Assembly (NCBI GenBank): GCA_039654915.1
Contig: CM077596.1
Coordinates: 45,816,501-45,880,500 of the forward strand
DNA: 64,000 bases
Direction of reading: 5' to 3'
Origin: Aquilaria yunnanensis
Taxonomy: Eukaryota; Streptophyta; Magnoliopsida; Malvales; Thymelaeaceae
The position numbers and the translations under genes were made by a program. Each line of letters starts with the position of its first letter. Position 1 is the first letter of the stretch. Under the pieces are notes generated by a model. The model searched no databases and was not told the DNA's origin. It saw only the letters and a program-made list of their open reading frames with translations. Below, piece by piece: positions 22,013 through 34,140 of the stretch.

Positions 22013-24192
22013 TCAGTTCTTCACCGGCAGGAATTCAAAGAACTGGTAAGTACTATGAGAAATATTCATGCCTGCAGCTGAGGATATCCCGGCCTCCTCG
22101 CTGTCGTCCCTACAGCCACCACCGCCAAGAGGAAACAGCTGAAGGGTTTGACAGACGTCTCTAACCCCAGTAATTCCCTCTTCTTCACCTCTTATAATGT
22201 TACAGGTAGGTGTTGTTGTTGGTGATGGTGGAGCTGCCGTCACTTTAGCAGCAGCACAATATGGGGAAGAAGAAGGTGGAGAAGAGAGCTGCACCGGCTG
22301 CCAGGTGGCATTCCTATCCCGTGTAGGCTGCAATTCCTCCTCCGCCAATGAAGGCCATCCACCTGTCCGTGTCTGTGCCACTGCTGCTGCTTCTGTCTGT
22401 ACCAGACCTGCCTCTGCCTGAAACATGAAAGAAAGAGTACTTTGAACATAGGGTTAGAAGCGTCTTTTCAACACTTCCAAAAGGATGCTAGGTAGAGAGC
22501 ACAGGACCCAAAGAAGGTAGACAGGGAAGGGTAAGTCACAAAAGCCATAGCTAGGTAGCCCCGACAGAAAGGAGGGATGCAGTTTTAAACAATTTCCATG
22601 TCCCAACTTATTATGGTAGCTTAGTTTTATGGTTTGAATTAGGTTAACGGATGAAGCAATGCGATTTCTTGTTTGGCACAAAGAAGCACATTACAAATTT
22701 CAAAGTTAAGGGAGACAATATATGATTTATGAGACCACTTGGGACGACCCCTATAGGCTTTTAGATTTAGGCTTCTCCAAGTTACATGAACATGGAGATT
22801 TGCACTTTGGGCTAAATATCTAATTTGAACTAGTTATTTGTCGTATGAAGTTGTACGTATAGCTAATTTCCAAACAAAACTTAATATATGTTTAATATTG
22901 TCTATTGTCTTTATTTGTTAGATGTTCCCCAAATTCCTATGCCTTTGGGTTCAACTAATTCCACGAGTGCCCATCAAAGTGGCGTGAGGAAACACCTCCT
23001 CCAGCCACAGCTGGGGTTCAGACCTCTTGCCTCTTCCCCAACAATATGAAATGTATCTGGTTTGGTTTGATTGTCTTCTAAGTTTCGAAAAAGCTGTCTT
23101 TTCCCTCATTAAATACTATAAACTATCTAGCTATCTCAAACATTATATACTTACATACCTGATTCTATGTAGAAAAGAAAAAAACTTATTAAACTCACCG
23201 GTCTCCACCTTTTCAATATATATATAAGGTACGTACAAACTTGAGTGTGAAAGAAATAATATAAAAAAGTGACCTGCGCTTCTGAGCAGCATTTTGTAGG
23301 GGGTGTCCAGTTATTTGTTGTTTCCACATACAGAGTCCTATTTGCTCCTGTAGACAGCAGAAACAACAAAAACAGTCAACTATATCTCCTTCTTATTCCC
23401 TAATCATAATAACATCAAATTGAAAGGAAAAGATAAAAAATAAAAAATGAGCCCTACAACCAGAAGTTAAGCAAACACAAAAGAAAGACTAATGTGGAAA
23501 AAAAAAAGAATAGAGAAAGAAAGGCCGGACATATCAAACAGTTCTTGTTAAACATGCTCACCACCTGGTGTTGATGATGATGAGTCTTTCTTTTCCAGAA
23601 CTTCATTATTAATATTGCTGTGGTCGTCATCGGATTCCATCTGTCGGCGGCGCTTCTGGCGTTCCCGGGCCTTGTGGTTTTGGAACCAGTAGAACACATT
23701 TTTCCCTTCAATCTTGCCGTACCTGCGCAACTGCGCAGTGATGTGCTGAATCTGGTCGGCTGAAGGTGTTCGGGTGCCACGACGGTAGAGCTCCTCCAGA
23801 GCCCTCAGCTGCTCCGGCGTTGGGTTCCACCTCGAACTCACTACCACTGGCTGTGCTTGTGCCTGGAAACTGTCCCTTTTGTTATGATCACCACCACCCA
23901 TTGATGCTGCGTTCACAAAACAAGCAAACCCATTAGTATACTGAATCTAACAGCAAAAGGGTAAAGAAAAATGTTTGGTTTGGGTATTTATAGTACGGAA
24001 GTGATGATTAAGTGGGAAGAAGTCCGCGGCATGGAGGCGATTGACCGAGGGTGGAGGGTTGGGAAGAGGGCGAGGAATGAGAGGTCGAAGGCGGCGGCTG
24101 CCATGGAAAGAGCTGTAGTGATGATGATGGTGATGATGGTCAGGTGAGGGAAAGTTGAAGTCGGATCCATTGTTATAACCCATCATCCACAT
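22013..24192 (-). CDS. WOX1: WUSCHEL-related homeobox transcription factor, WOX1 type
   Basis: Four exons: 24192-23997, 23906-23562, 23347-23274, 22417-22013 (stop TGA), giving 339 codons. All junctions are GT-AG and keep frame (GTAC donor at 23996, GTGAGC at 23561, GTCACT at 23273). Residues 1-65 start MWMMGYNNG, with a His7 tract (19-25) and [10 protein letters not shown]. The WOX homeodomain spans about 90-153 ([10 protein letters not shown] to [10 protein letters not shown]). The WUS-box TLQLFPL is at 296-302, and the C-terminal box [11 protein letters not shown] ends the protein, as in WOX1/MAEWEST/STENOFOLIA. Family members act in the nucleus, largely as repressors, in lateral blade outgrowth. 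I chose the ATG at 24190-24192 because MWMMGY is the family start. Exon 2 could alternatively end at 23565, dropping one residue. No break is seen. Confidence 0.93.
22418..23273 (-). other. WOX1 intron 3 (856 bp)
   Basis: The longest WOX1 intron, with donor GTCACT and acceptor TTTCAG. It contains a SINE-like stretch in antisense (about 22960-23045). I see no other gene inside it. Confidence 0.7.
22960..23045 (+). mobile_element. SINE-like fragment in WOX1 intron 3
   Basis: A tRNA-like box A (around TGCCCATCAAAGTGG, 22968-22982) is followed about 40 bases later by a box B-like GGGGTTCAGACCTC (23013-23026). This spacing is that of an internal pol III promoter. It is oriented opposite to WOX1. 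The ends are not defined. Confidence 0.4.
24120..24141 (-). repeat. CAT/CAC run coding the WOX1 His tract
   Basis: A short imperfect trinucleotide run encoding seven histidines in exon 1. It is potentially length-variable between alleles. Confidence 0.7.
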
Positions 24193-26273
24193 TTTGACAA
24201 ACAGGTGGAAGGCAATCAAGAAAGTGTTGTGGTTAGTTTTTTATAAGCAGATGAGAAGTGAAAGAGATAGGTAAAACAAAAGGGTTTGGATGTTTTGAAA
24301 TGATGACGATGGGCCAGAAAGATATGGGAGAGGAAACAAAGCATGCAAATGGAGAAAAGTCATGGGAAAAGGGGTGGTTCTAAGATATGGTTTGGTTTTC
24401 TTATGGTGCAACTTTGAAAATAGCTAGGGCCCCTTTAGAGTGGATATTTGGTTTGATAATAGTGATTATTGAGTTATTCTATTTGAGGTGACAAGTCTAC
24501 AAACTTATGTAGCAATGGTTGGTCAAAGCGTTAAAGCTCGAAAGTTGGCAGAGACATTATTATTCTGGCTTCTTACGTTTTAATAGACATGTACTAGTCT
24601 TGTAATACGATTTCTTGTATCATATAACGATGATTACTAGCTACAAACATTTGAAAAATCTAAAATTTTGGTAGAATATTTTAAAATAGTATGCAGGTAA
24701 ACAAAAAAATAATAAAACAAAACTTAGAAGAGCTTATTAATTTTGGCCTCATTCAAGGGAAGTGATGCGCTTCTACCATGTAAAGAGCTCTATAAGGAAT
24801 CATATTAATGAAGTTGAAAATCAGTTATAATTGGGAACAAAAGGTTGACTAGTTAATACTACACCAAATCCTCTTGGTTCAATTGGTTAGGAGCCCTAAG
24901 TCTACTGATGCAAAGTTTTGAGTTTGAACTGAACAACAGAATAATTTAATAAGTGTAAGACTCAGTTAAACAATTGGGATCGATGATTCAAAATGTCTCC
25001 TGTGGCCTTCCAGTGTAAAAATATTAATTTTGGTTCAACAACATTGACGAATCGCAGGTAAGGATTAATCTAACTTATTATTTTAAGATTATCATAAAAA
25101 AAGAACTCACAAATTCGAGTATTATGAGTAGGGTGACAGCCACTTAGAGCCTTAGGCCCCATTTACTAGTAATTAGTATTAGAGTTTTGATAAAATTATC
25201 CAATGATAATATTTAACTGGGGCCAAACAGGGTCTAAACCCGCTGAGCCTACCTTGAAGGTGGATTAAACAACTTAATCCAAATTAGTCGGAGCACAACT
25301 AAGGCTTTCAAATACCAGATGTCATAGATAAAAAAAGAAAAATAATAATTGGGGCCAGCTAGGGTTAGGGTTGTAGAGAGAGAAAGTAACGAGATAGAAA
25401 TAGTGGGAAAATAGAGGGGAAAGGAGGGTGAATGTTAATGAAAAGGATAGAAGAGCGTGGAATTCTGGGAGAGGTGATATTGGGAGGAGCAAAGGAAAAA
25501 CGACGTGACGGATGATGAGGGTTATCATAAGCCTCATCACTCTCCTTCTTTGCCCTCTCTCATTGAATGTTGGCATCTCGTCTCGTAGCTTTCACACTTA
25601 TTCTACCATCCGAACTGCCCCCCGCCCCACCCATCTGCTGCCCTTTTGCTTTGTCTCCTCTGCATATGTCTAGCTCTCTAACGTCTCAACCACATTTTCC
25701 TTCCATTATTCCGACTGATCATACAAGCGATTAATTTCAATATTTATATATAATTTGACTATCATAATTTTACAATTGAAATTTCATTAAAAATGCCCAA
25801 TTAGCCCCTAAACAAAAATTTTAACACGTACCTAACTTGATTCTGAGTAGGCACCAACAATGGCGCTTCCAAGCAGGGGCCGTCACAATTAAGTGAAGCA
25901 GGCAGAGTAGATTTTCTATTGTGCATATATATATGTGCAAATGGACATAGGGCCTTCTTTCACCTCTGCCTTAAGGACGGGAGGGGGAGAGCGAGAAAGA
26001 CAGATCTGCCAATAGGGAGAATAATAGGATGAAAAGCAGCAAAGGATAATAGAGGCGGATCTAGGATGTTAAACTTTAAACCATATACAACCATCTAAGA
26101 GAATCTCTCTCCTATAACCATCGTCGTGTAAATTTTTTAGTACAAAAAAAAAAACAAACAAATACAATCATCTAAATAAAAAGTCTTTAAGTGAATTACT
26201 AATAGTATTTATTTAAATAAAAATTATTTAGAGTAACCTTTAGTTTTAATTTAAAGTAAGTTATTAAAATTTA
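24193..26273. other. Upstream region of WOX1
   Basis: I see no other gene in these 2.1 kb. It contains a SINE-like piece (24868-25100). The minus strand has a TATAAAA-like element at about 24236-24242, but it is only ~45 bases before the start codon, so I do not claim it as the promoter. Confidence 0.4.
24868..25100 (+). mobile_element. SINE-like element
   Basis: The stretch TTGGTTCAATTGGTTAGGAG (24874-24893) looks like a tRNA D-arm or box A. A box B-like GAGTTTGAACT follows at about 24919-24929. The 3' end is not clear. It lies 0.7 kb upstream of the WOX1 start. Confidence 0.45.
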
Positions 26274-26603
26274 CTCCCTCCGTCTCATAATATTTGCCTC
26301 TATTCTTTTTTGGACAGTTTCAAAATAGTTGTCCCTTTCTTATCTTTCTAAATAAGGTAACTTTTTTATTATTTTATATATATATCAATCATTAAAAGAA
26401 CAGAATTTGAGAAAATTAAAGAGTAAAAGTACTTAGGGCCCAATAAAAAGTACAAATGCTAGTAACTTTTTTTAGATAAGTACATGTACTTTATATAAAA
26501 ATAAATAAACTAATAGTTTTACATTAAAAGAATAAAATAAAAAAGTAGAGGCCTTAATTTGCATACATTATTAAAGAGGATAGATTTTATGAGACGGAGT
26601 AAG
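26274..26603. mobile_element. Stowaway-like MITE (330 bp)
   Basis: The ends are CTCCCTCCGTCTCATAATAT and, in reverse complement at the right, CTTACTCCGTCTCATAAAAT. TA duplications lie at 26272-26273 and 26604-26605. It is AT-rich with no coding content. Confidence 0.85.
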
Positions 26604-27439
26604 TATTACTTTTCAAAATAAAGTACTTCTATAGCTACTGAATATATATACTATACATCTAACTTTAAATTGAAGAAGCCTTTAGAATCATTTAGAAACC
26701 ATAAAAATGAATTTTGAAAAAGAAATATTATTGTTTCTTTAAAGTATTATATATTTAGTTAATTTTCAAAACAATTATAGGGTGGTTTCCAACTTTTCAA
26801 GCTGGGGTGCATATAAATATATAGTAATTCTAATTTTGTATAACAAAATAATTTAGACATAGCAGAGTTTATAATTTCACACTAAAAACAAATATAAAAT
26901 AGTTTATTTCTTTGTCGATATTGACACTTCTATTAGAAATTTAAATGACTTCTTTGGAACTTTTTAGTGCAACTTGATTAAATTCAATGAATATAGGATG
27001 ACCCATAATTTGAGGTTCAACTAAACTAATTAAGTAAAGTATAAGAGCTAATATTAAATTTGAGTCATGATTTTATGATAATAAAGAATGATGAGAATGA
27101 AACAAATAGTTTGCAACAAGTAACTCAAATTTTTATTTTAAAAATTTTCTTTTTATGAGTGTAATATTATAGTTTTTTTTCCTAATTTTTTATTTTCAAT
27201 AGTGTTGTCCAATAGAAATTTAAAGTGTGGTTCACATTTAATTTTATTCACATTTTACTCATATTTTTAAATAAATGTCCATGGACACCACTTTAACTTA
27301 TATAAATCCACCCCTAATGTACAATTGCACATATGTGTATAACAAATTTTTAAGGGAACTGCATTCTGTACCCTCCTTAATATTGTTTAAATTCCCTTTT
27401 AAGGATTATAGAAAAGTACTAATTTTGAACTCTTTGATG
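26604..27439. other. Gene-free AT-rich stretch
   Basis: I see no gene or clear element. It ends where similarity between the two Tat-type LTRs begins. Confidence 0.5.
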
Positions 27440-28099
27440 TCCATCATCCTCTTTGTTGAGCAAGGTCATGGCTAATGTAGCTACAGAGATCACCCAATGA
27501 GATTAGCTAACAGCGTAGAAGGGAGCTATGGGGGGTCCTTAGAATTGTTCCGGGGGAAGCCTCTGGTGCTCAAGTCAGGTGAAGTAAAAGGAGAGGATTG
27601 AAGCAAGGAGTAAGCAAGAATGCTAGGTTACCTTGGAGTGGCAAGTTACCTCATACCTACAGGGTGGGGGTTGATTCTGCCGTTGCACGACTTTTGGGAT
27701 CCTGTAGGCCATTACCCAGACAAGCCCCTACAAGTTGTTAGTCTGACACCTTAGGCCTTCACCTTATTGACATTGTCCAACGTACATGTACAACGACTTG
27801 TGTTAGGTCTTGAGAGGGACTTCGGCCGGAAAAGGCTAAGGGACACTAGATAAGGCTTTCTATCTAAAGTTCCCTAGATAGGGTACCCTAGTCGGGTTAC
27901 CCCTAAAGTGAGTCTTCTTATTTGAGGCACTTATTTGACAAGGTACCTTGAGGTGGTTGTGAGTTCCCTGTACAGGGTATTTCTTTGATCAGGTACCGCT
28001 GCAATATCGTGTTCCCTTGTCTGATTATAGTCAAGTTGAAGCCAGGCAAGGTCTCTTCAAGCAAGGTTAGTCGAAGTTGCTCCAAGCCCATTATAGTTG

Positions 28100-29628
28100 T
28101 GATGAATATTCATAAGTGTATAGCTATTAAGGGTTTAAATTATCATTATACACTTTGAGTGTCATTAATTTCTCTAATTTGAGCAATTATTCCACCAGAT
28201 TATTATTCATCCATATTTACAAATTATGCTAAATAATTGCTTTTTATGTAGGTGGATAAAATCATGATATCTCATAATTCTTGGTCCAATAATCACTGCG
28301 TCAAATGTCTATAATTTTTAGTTCGCGGTCTAGCCTAATTGAGAGATAAAATAGGCTAAATTTGGATCACAAACAAAATTAGTTCCAGCATTTGCACACT
28401 TGGTGATCCTTTACGAGCAAAATCATATCTAGAGCTTTAGATGTTAGAATTGATTGATTCCAAATTCATTCGAAACTGTACTTCACATGCCAAGAACTAG
28501 TTTGATAATTTTCATTGCCAAAATCTGGTTATAAATGAAACCATCTGTTCTGCCACGAGTTGAAGAGTAATTTTGGTAGAAAATTCATAACTTGGGTTAC
28601 AGACGTTAGTTTTGAATGATTAAGCTATCATTTCAAAGTTAAAGAAAAGATTTACAAATCTCATGCTTTGAGAAAGTGCTAAATCAATGTGAATGGTGGT
28701 CAAAAAATAAAATAAAATTTGAGCTACCTTTGTTGATTTGTATTCACCTACCTTTACTATTCTACCTAAAATTTACTATTTCACCTACCCCAAGGCTCTA
28801 TAAATAGGCAATTTGGGGAGGACAAAATCAAGCTTTTTTCTAGGTAATTTTAGAGTTTTTTTATTTATCAAATCTAGCTTTTCTTCTTTGATTTTATTCT
28901 TAGTTTTCAAGTCCGAAGCTCTGTTCAATGTGCTTTCTTCTTGTTCTTCTTTTGAACTTTCAACATATGTTTATTTCATTTTTATACATGTTTAATTTTA
29001 TCTTGACTAACTAATATTTTTTTTGATACGGTGAAAAAGTGAAGTTTTTTATATAAAGGTTATGGCTAATTTGAATGAATCCTAATATTATTGGTATTAA
29101 CTTTCTTAATCGATTTAACTACCTCCCTTGTTAAGTGAGAGTCTTGATTTATCATAGTCAATCATTGGTACAAAAGTTACTTAATTCCTTTCATAAAGCA
29201 TGGCTCTGTCGGTTATGTTGGAATCTTAAGTTATTGTGGACAAAAGTTGGCATGATGGATACTTGAACCCATTTGTAAGTGTTGACGTTATAAGATCAGT
29301 AAAGGCTAATTCTAACTCATGCCTAATATTTCTGGAATTTGATTATTAAATTTTTCGATTATGATCTCCTTTATGTGTAGATCAAAATTGAGTGATAAGA
29401 TGGGCTATAATTAACTATAATTGATATACTAAAAATGGATCCCCTGACCTTAGCTATTTTCTTAAAATTGATTTTTTAAACAAAATTGTTCACACCTTTT
29501 GTCAAATCTTTCTTTACTTTTGTAGTTTATATTTCTTAATTCACTTTCCCGTGGTTCGATACTTGGACTCCTAAGATTTTACTAATTGTGACAACTTACA
29601 CTTGAGTTACAACTACTAAAGTGCTGCA
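28100..29628 (+). mobile_element. Solo LTR, family 1, copy A (1,529 bp)
   Basis: TGATGAATATTCATAAG... to ...AAAGTGCTGCA, flanked by AGTTG (28095-28099) and GGTTG (29629-29633), a 5-bp duplication with one change. It is homologous over its whole length to 52874-54384. It contains a strong TATA box (28799-28806). There is no internal region. It lies in the 3' LTR of the Tat-type element, so it is younger than that element. Confidence 0.85.
28799..28806 (+). promoter_or_regulatory. TATA box of solo LTR copy A
   Basis: TATAAATA in the context GGCTCTATAAATAGGCA. The identical core occurs at the matching place in copy B (near 53560), so it is probably the LTR promoter. Confidence 0.65.
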
Positions 29629-29679
29629 GGTTGTTCTCGGAAAAGCATTGTCCAAGGTACATAAGTACCTTTGGCCATG

Positions 29680-29693
29680 ACGTGCCCCCCTTG
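29680..29693 (-). other. Polypurine tract of the Tat-type element
   Basis: On the minus strand a CCTCAAGGGGGGCACG stretch lies just outside the 3' LTR. A G-run here fits plus-strand priming. Confidence 0.5.
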
Positions 29694-30331
29694 AGGTCTA
29701 AAGTCGACATGGAACTTTAGACTTTTATGGGAAATGGAGGAGTACTCCCCTATTTTTTGTGCCTTTTACTAAAGTATTTCTACTCTTGACTGACCTTACT
29801 CAAGACTCACACATGTTCAGTTAACATTCTTTTTCAACTTTTGAGGTTTCCACCTTGTTAAGGCATTCGCTTTTGGGCTTGGTTCTTCCACTGGGGTATT
29901 GTTTCTCTTGGTCATCTTTGGCTAACATATTGACGAGTCTGACTCTTCAACCTTTTCATTTGAACCTTGGTGATACTCTCCATCGATCCAGTGGTTTGAC
30001 TTTTGATCTTCTTTCGAGGTGGTGAAATCAATACTTTTTCTTTGGTCTAATACTGAATTTCCTAGGTGCTTATAACACTCTACCTTCCTTTAACAAGCTT
30101 CAAGCTTTTCCTAAATTCCCATGCAATTACTTTGATTGACAAGTCATCAATTAATTTAATGTGCAGGCATACTTTCTCTTAGGTTTTCTTAAGCCATATG
30201 TCATAGTTTAATAAGTCTCCTTCCTACCGAAGCATCACTTCCTTTATATGGAAACATCACTTTGATCAAGAGGGGTAGGATTATCATTGCACGTGACACT
30301 AATTGCACCCTTTGATATTCCCTTGGCGGGC

Positions 30332-30339
30332 TATATAAA
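30332..30339 (+). promoter_or_regulatory. TATA box of the antisense gene
   Basis: TATATAAA in GGGCTATATAAACCCC, on the strand opposite to gag-pol. It is followed by a pyrimidine-rich leader and then, 166 bases downstream, by the ATG at 30498. A five-codon upstream frame starts at 30444. Confidence 0.6.
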
Positions 30340-30497
30340 CCCCTAAAGAGAAGTTTCTTACTTCTCTCATTTGTTCAGTTCTTTTAAACTTTCTTTCTCG
30401 CTTTCTTACTCTTGTTCTTTCTCCATTTAAGGTTCTTGTTGCGATGGTGCATTTTTTGTAAGCCAAGGTAATACTCACATCCTTAAGGTAGCCAACC

Positions 30498-32390
30498 ATG
30501 GATTTGTTCTTTTCTCCCACCAAAGTAGCCTACTCTTTCCAAGCCCCTTCTTCCACTTCTTTTAAGAATCCTTGGAAATCTCTAAACACTTACCCTAACT
30601 GTGCTACTCTTTTGAAGCTGAAAGTGGATAAAACAATACTATCTTCTAACACCTCGGATGTTGGAGTTGAGGAACCTTTCACCCTTTTGGAAGAGAGGAG
30701 TTGAACCTCTATCAGGACTTCGACAAGTTATTTTGGGAAGTTATCAAATGGGGGTGCTAAAAAGGATCGAGATCTATTCCTATATCTGATTAAGTGGAAT
30801 CAGATGATCGAAAGGATCCTTTGAGAATTAAAAGTGGCATTTAAGCATTTGTTTAATCGAAACATGCCTCAGCCTCCCTTACACTCTGAATTACCTTTCT
30901 TGGTTAAGCTACCTTAGAAAGAGTACACCTTCATCAATGTAACAATGTATAAGTATAGTTTTTTTCTTTCATCCACTATTTTGAAATATTTATTGATTCC
31001 CTTTTCCCTTGTAGTTCAGATGGACTCAGTAGATTTGTACAAGAAGTTCAAGCAAAAGAAACGGTAAGAAAAGGAGGAGGGCAAGAAGCCTTTTAAGAGG
31101 AAAAAGCCGAAGAAGGCATCTGAGCAACCAGTCTTGAAAAGGGCCTATGAAGAATAAACAATTCTAGCCCCTTCAACCTAATCCAGACTTTTTCTCGAGG
31201 TTCTTTCATCAGAAGTTTTGTTGACTGAAGTTCCCTTTTCAACTGAAGTACGGTATCCTCCCAGCAGTGTGAGCACTTTAATCCTATTCAGAGATGTTTT
31301 CTAACTTTGGGCTACAATGTCTTCTAGCACAAGGTGACTCACCCCAAGATGCCAAAGAGGAAGGAAAAGGTTGTTCTCTATGTCATCAAGGAGATATCGG
31401 TCTCTGACATCCCATGCTCACTGGTCACCAAGGTTACTCCTCTATGTTCAGTTCCTAACTTCTTATCTAGTAGCTTAGGATTTTTTTTTAAGTCCTATAG
31501 ATTGGTAGATAAGTGGTTAGGAGCTGACTCTTTAACCCAGCTTTGTCATCATTATTCAGGGGAGACCTTAGCACTAAACTGGGTGGCAAAGTATGAGTGG
31601 ATGAGGCAAAGGAGGAACGCCAAGTTGTGGACCGTGTAAGAGCCGAGGTCACCAACATAGAAAATTACCAAGGATGTTGACCTCTTTTGATGAGGATGAT
31701 GGTAAAGTCTTGGTCCCCCAACCTACCTGGGGCATCATCCCTAGGGCCAGATTTTGGACATTTTCTACAAAGGTGCCAAATGAAGAGATGGTGCCCACCC
31801 TCTTCATGCTTTACTCTGCTAAGGTAATCTCTTATACATGACCATCATCTTCCTCTATCTATTATCTTTCCAACCAATGTAGTTATTACTTTGTTCAATC
31901 ATCATTTCATTTTATCATCATTTTTTAACTTCTTACTACTACTGGATACTGCTAGGATCTTTTGGCAAAGTAGCGGGTTATTTAAACCTAGATTGAGTAG
32001 CATGTCGATAAGGTGAAGAAGGCATTGGCCTTGGTCTCCCTCAAGGTTAGGGAAATAAAGAAGGTCTGCAAGCTTAAACATACTGAATTGAAGGCCTGGA
32101 TAACCAACAAGATCATAGGCATCACTAAGGACTATGCGGCCAAAATAAGTGACCTTGTGAAGAAACTAGAGGAGAAGTGCAATAAGGTGGCTGAAGAAAG
32201 GAATGAAAATGAGATGTTTGAGTCTGATGTACAGACTCTTTTTAGGGAAAAGAAAAACCTCATATCTACCTTTAAGAAGGCTGAGAAGAAGATACAAGTC
32301 TTCTAGAACAATTATGTAAAATTGGCTAAGCAAAAGGAAAGTGTTAAGGGTATCGCCATTGGAAGATTCCAAGACAAGTTTTGCCTTTTT
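30498..32390 (+). pseudogene. Antisense extra gene of the Tat-type element, spliced, broken
   Basis: It starts MDLFFSPTKVAYSFQ (30498) and reads on in pieces, with a KKP/KKK-rich basic segment near 31050-31160. Next comes a segment ending LALNWVAKYEWMRQRRNAKLWTV (31334-31639), then a Lys/Glu-rich coiled-coil-like part (32013-32306). Likely introns are about 30950-31018 (pyrimidine tract, then TTGTAG) and 31823-31952 (AAG|GTAATC to TGCTAG|GATC). Stops are frequent. Just after the second intron four TAA/TAG codons sit where CAA/CAG would give Gln. It resembles proteins annotated as putative gypsy-type transposon or plant mobile-domain-like, but I cannot confirm that. The function is unknown. 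Confidence 0.6.
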
Positions 32391-33589
32391 TGACATTAGA
32401 TTTTCCATAGGAATCTCGAGCTTGACATTTTCTATTATAATGCATTTTCCAAGCTCAAGGCTAGCCTTTCCTTCTAGTCCAAGAAGAATTTCCTGAACCT
32501 AGAATTATTATCGTATTTTGGGGAAGAATAAGAATAACAATAAGATAAAGCTGAAGATGAGGTTGATGGTGTGGGGACTCAAAATTCTTAGCATCAAGAT
32601 TTCCTTTCCTTCGTACTCCTTTAGTGTACTTACTATTCTCAAGTAATGAAGCTTTTTTCTTATTGAAGTTACACCTCACTTTGATTTTTTAGGCCGATTA
32701 CTTAGTTTTTTTGAACGAAGCTTATTTACAAGCCTTTTGTCTATTTTCAATCCATTATTTTGCTAATTCCTTCATTTGGATAATTTTAGACCCATGGATT
32801 TCTTACAATTACTTAGAATTTTCTAAGTTAAATTTGATCAATCATTTTGAGTTTCACCTTTGGAAACTCTTCCCAAAGTCTAATTTCATACTTCTTTCCA
32901 AAGTTCATCTATTTATGACTTTGATAAGTTTCACATTGAAAAAATCTTTCTGAAGTCTAATTTTAGACTAATTTCCAAGGCTCATCTATTGATGACTTTG
33001 ACAACATTGGGAGAGGATAGCCTTGTAAGATGAAATTCAACATCACTAAACTTAAGTACTTAACAAAAAATGTTGTTTTATTCATGTAGTAGTTAGTGTA
33101 TCAACCAAAATGTCATGGCTATTTTTGTACACTTGTCCCAAAACATCTAAAAAAAGTCCAACAATAGTTCAGCTAACTACTTCAGCTTATATGTGCAATA
33201 ATTCTTCAGATTGCCAACGTGCCAAATGTTCTTCAAGGCAGTTCCTAAGCTGTCTTGGAGTTCATATACTCCCAGCCTTACATCTTTCCTCACAAGATAA
33301 GGTTCTTCTTAGTTTGCTCGAAATACCCTATGTGAAGGTTTCAGTGCCCCTAGTTCAACTTTTTGGAGAACCAAATCTTTAGCCTTTATGTTTTTTGGTT
33401 TCAACTTTTGGTTTTCTAATGATGCAACATTTTTTTGGAAGGCTTTTCTTCTCTATTTAGCCATTTCACGATGTTTTTCTATCAAATCAAGTTTTTCTCT
33501 TAGAATGATCTCATTTTTTTGTGATCAAAGATTAGCTCTGATTGAGGAATGATCTACCACAACTAGCAATATAGCTTCTGTCCCATAAG

Positions 33590-34140
33590 TGAGGGAGAAA
33601 AGAGTTTGTTTAGAAACTTTGACTTGTCTATTACTTCATGGATCTTGATTCCCAAGTTTTTGGTGAATTCCTAGAAACTCTTATTGGTGAACTGTGTCCT
33701 ATTATCTACCATGAGTACCCTCGAGTATCCAAATCTGCTAACAATGTTCTTCTTGACAAACTCTTGGATTTTTTTTACTGATATTCTAGGCCTAGGTTTG
33801 GCCTTTATCCACTTTGTAAAGTAGTCGATGGTGATTATACAATACTTTACCTTTTTAGGAACTATAGGGAGAGGCCCGATAAGGTCAATTCCTCACTTGC
33901 AAATGGGCAAGCATACTCTGCCGAACTTACTACCTTGGAAGGTATTCTCTGTATTGTTAAATGTCTTTGGCACTTGTCATAAAACTTTGCTAGTTTTTGA
34001 GCATCTTGCCTGAAGGTAGGCCAAATGCCACCATGACTGAGTAATACTTTGACAAGTACATCCATCCTAACAAAGGATCCATACACTCCCTCATGGACTT
34101 TTTTGAGTATATCGTTGATATCTTCCTTGGCCATATGGCT
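33590..34140 (-). pseudogene. Tat-type integrase remnant
   Basis: An open 90-codon piece (34134-33862) has the zinc-binding end of integrase: HEGVYGS, GGIWPTFRQDAQKL, then CDKCQRH-like DKCQRH. Further left on the minus strand comes a VDNRTQFTNKSF block, matching the second catalytic aspartate region. Several stops follow. Integrase would insert the element DNA into the genome, and this copy is dead. Confidence 0.75.

Larger units (their letters stand above)
27440..29677 (-). repeat. 3' LTR of the Tat-type element, interrupted
   Basis: It aligns with 39600-40312 once the 1,529-bp solo LTR at 28100-29628 is removed, leaving about 700 bp. It ends at ...TACCTTTGGCCA, next to the polypurine stretch. 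The left edge is uncertain by some tens of bases. Confidence 0.65.

Noticed and set aside
25322..25576. 84-codon Leu/Phe-rich frame upstream of WOX1
   Set aside because: Low complexity on a TTTTTC/CTCTC-rich strand. No family.
25652..25657. TGTCTC auxin-response core about 1.46 kb upstream of WOX1
   Set aside because: A single hexamer is expected by chance at this length. No paired or conserved sites seen.
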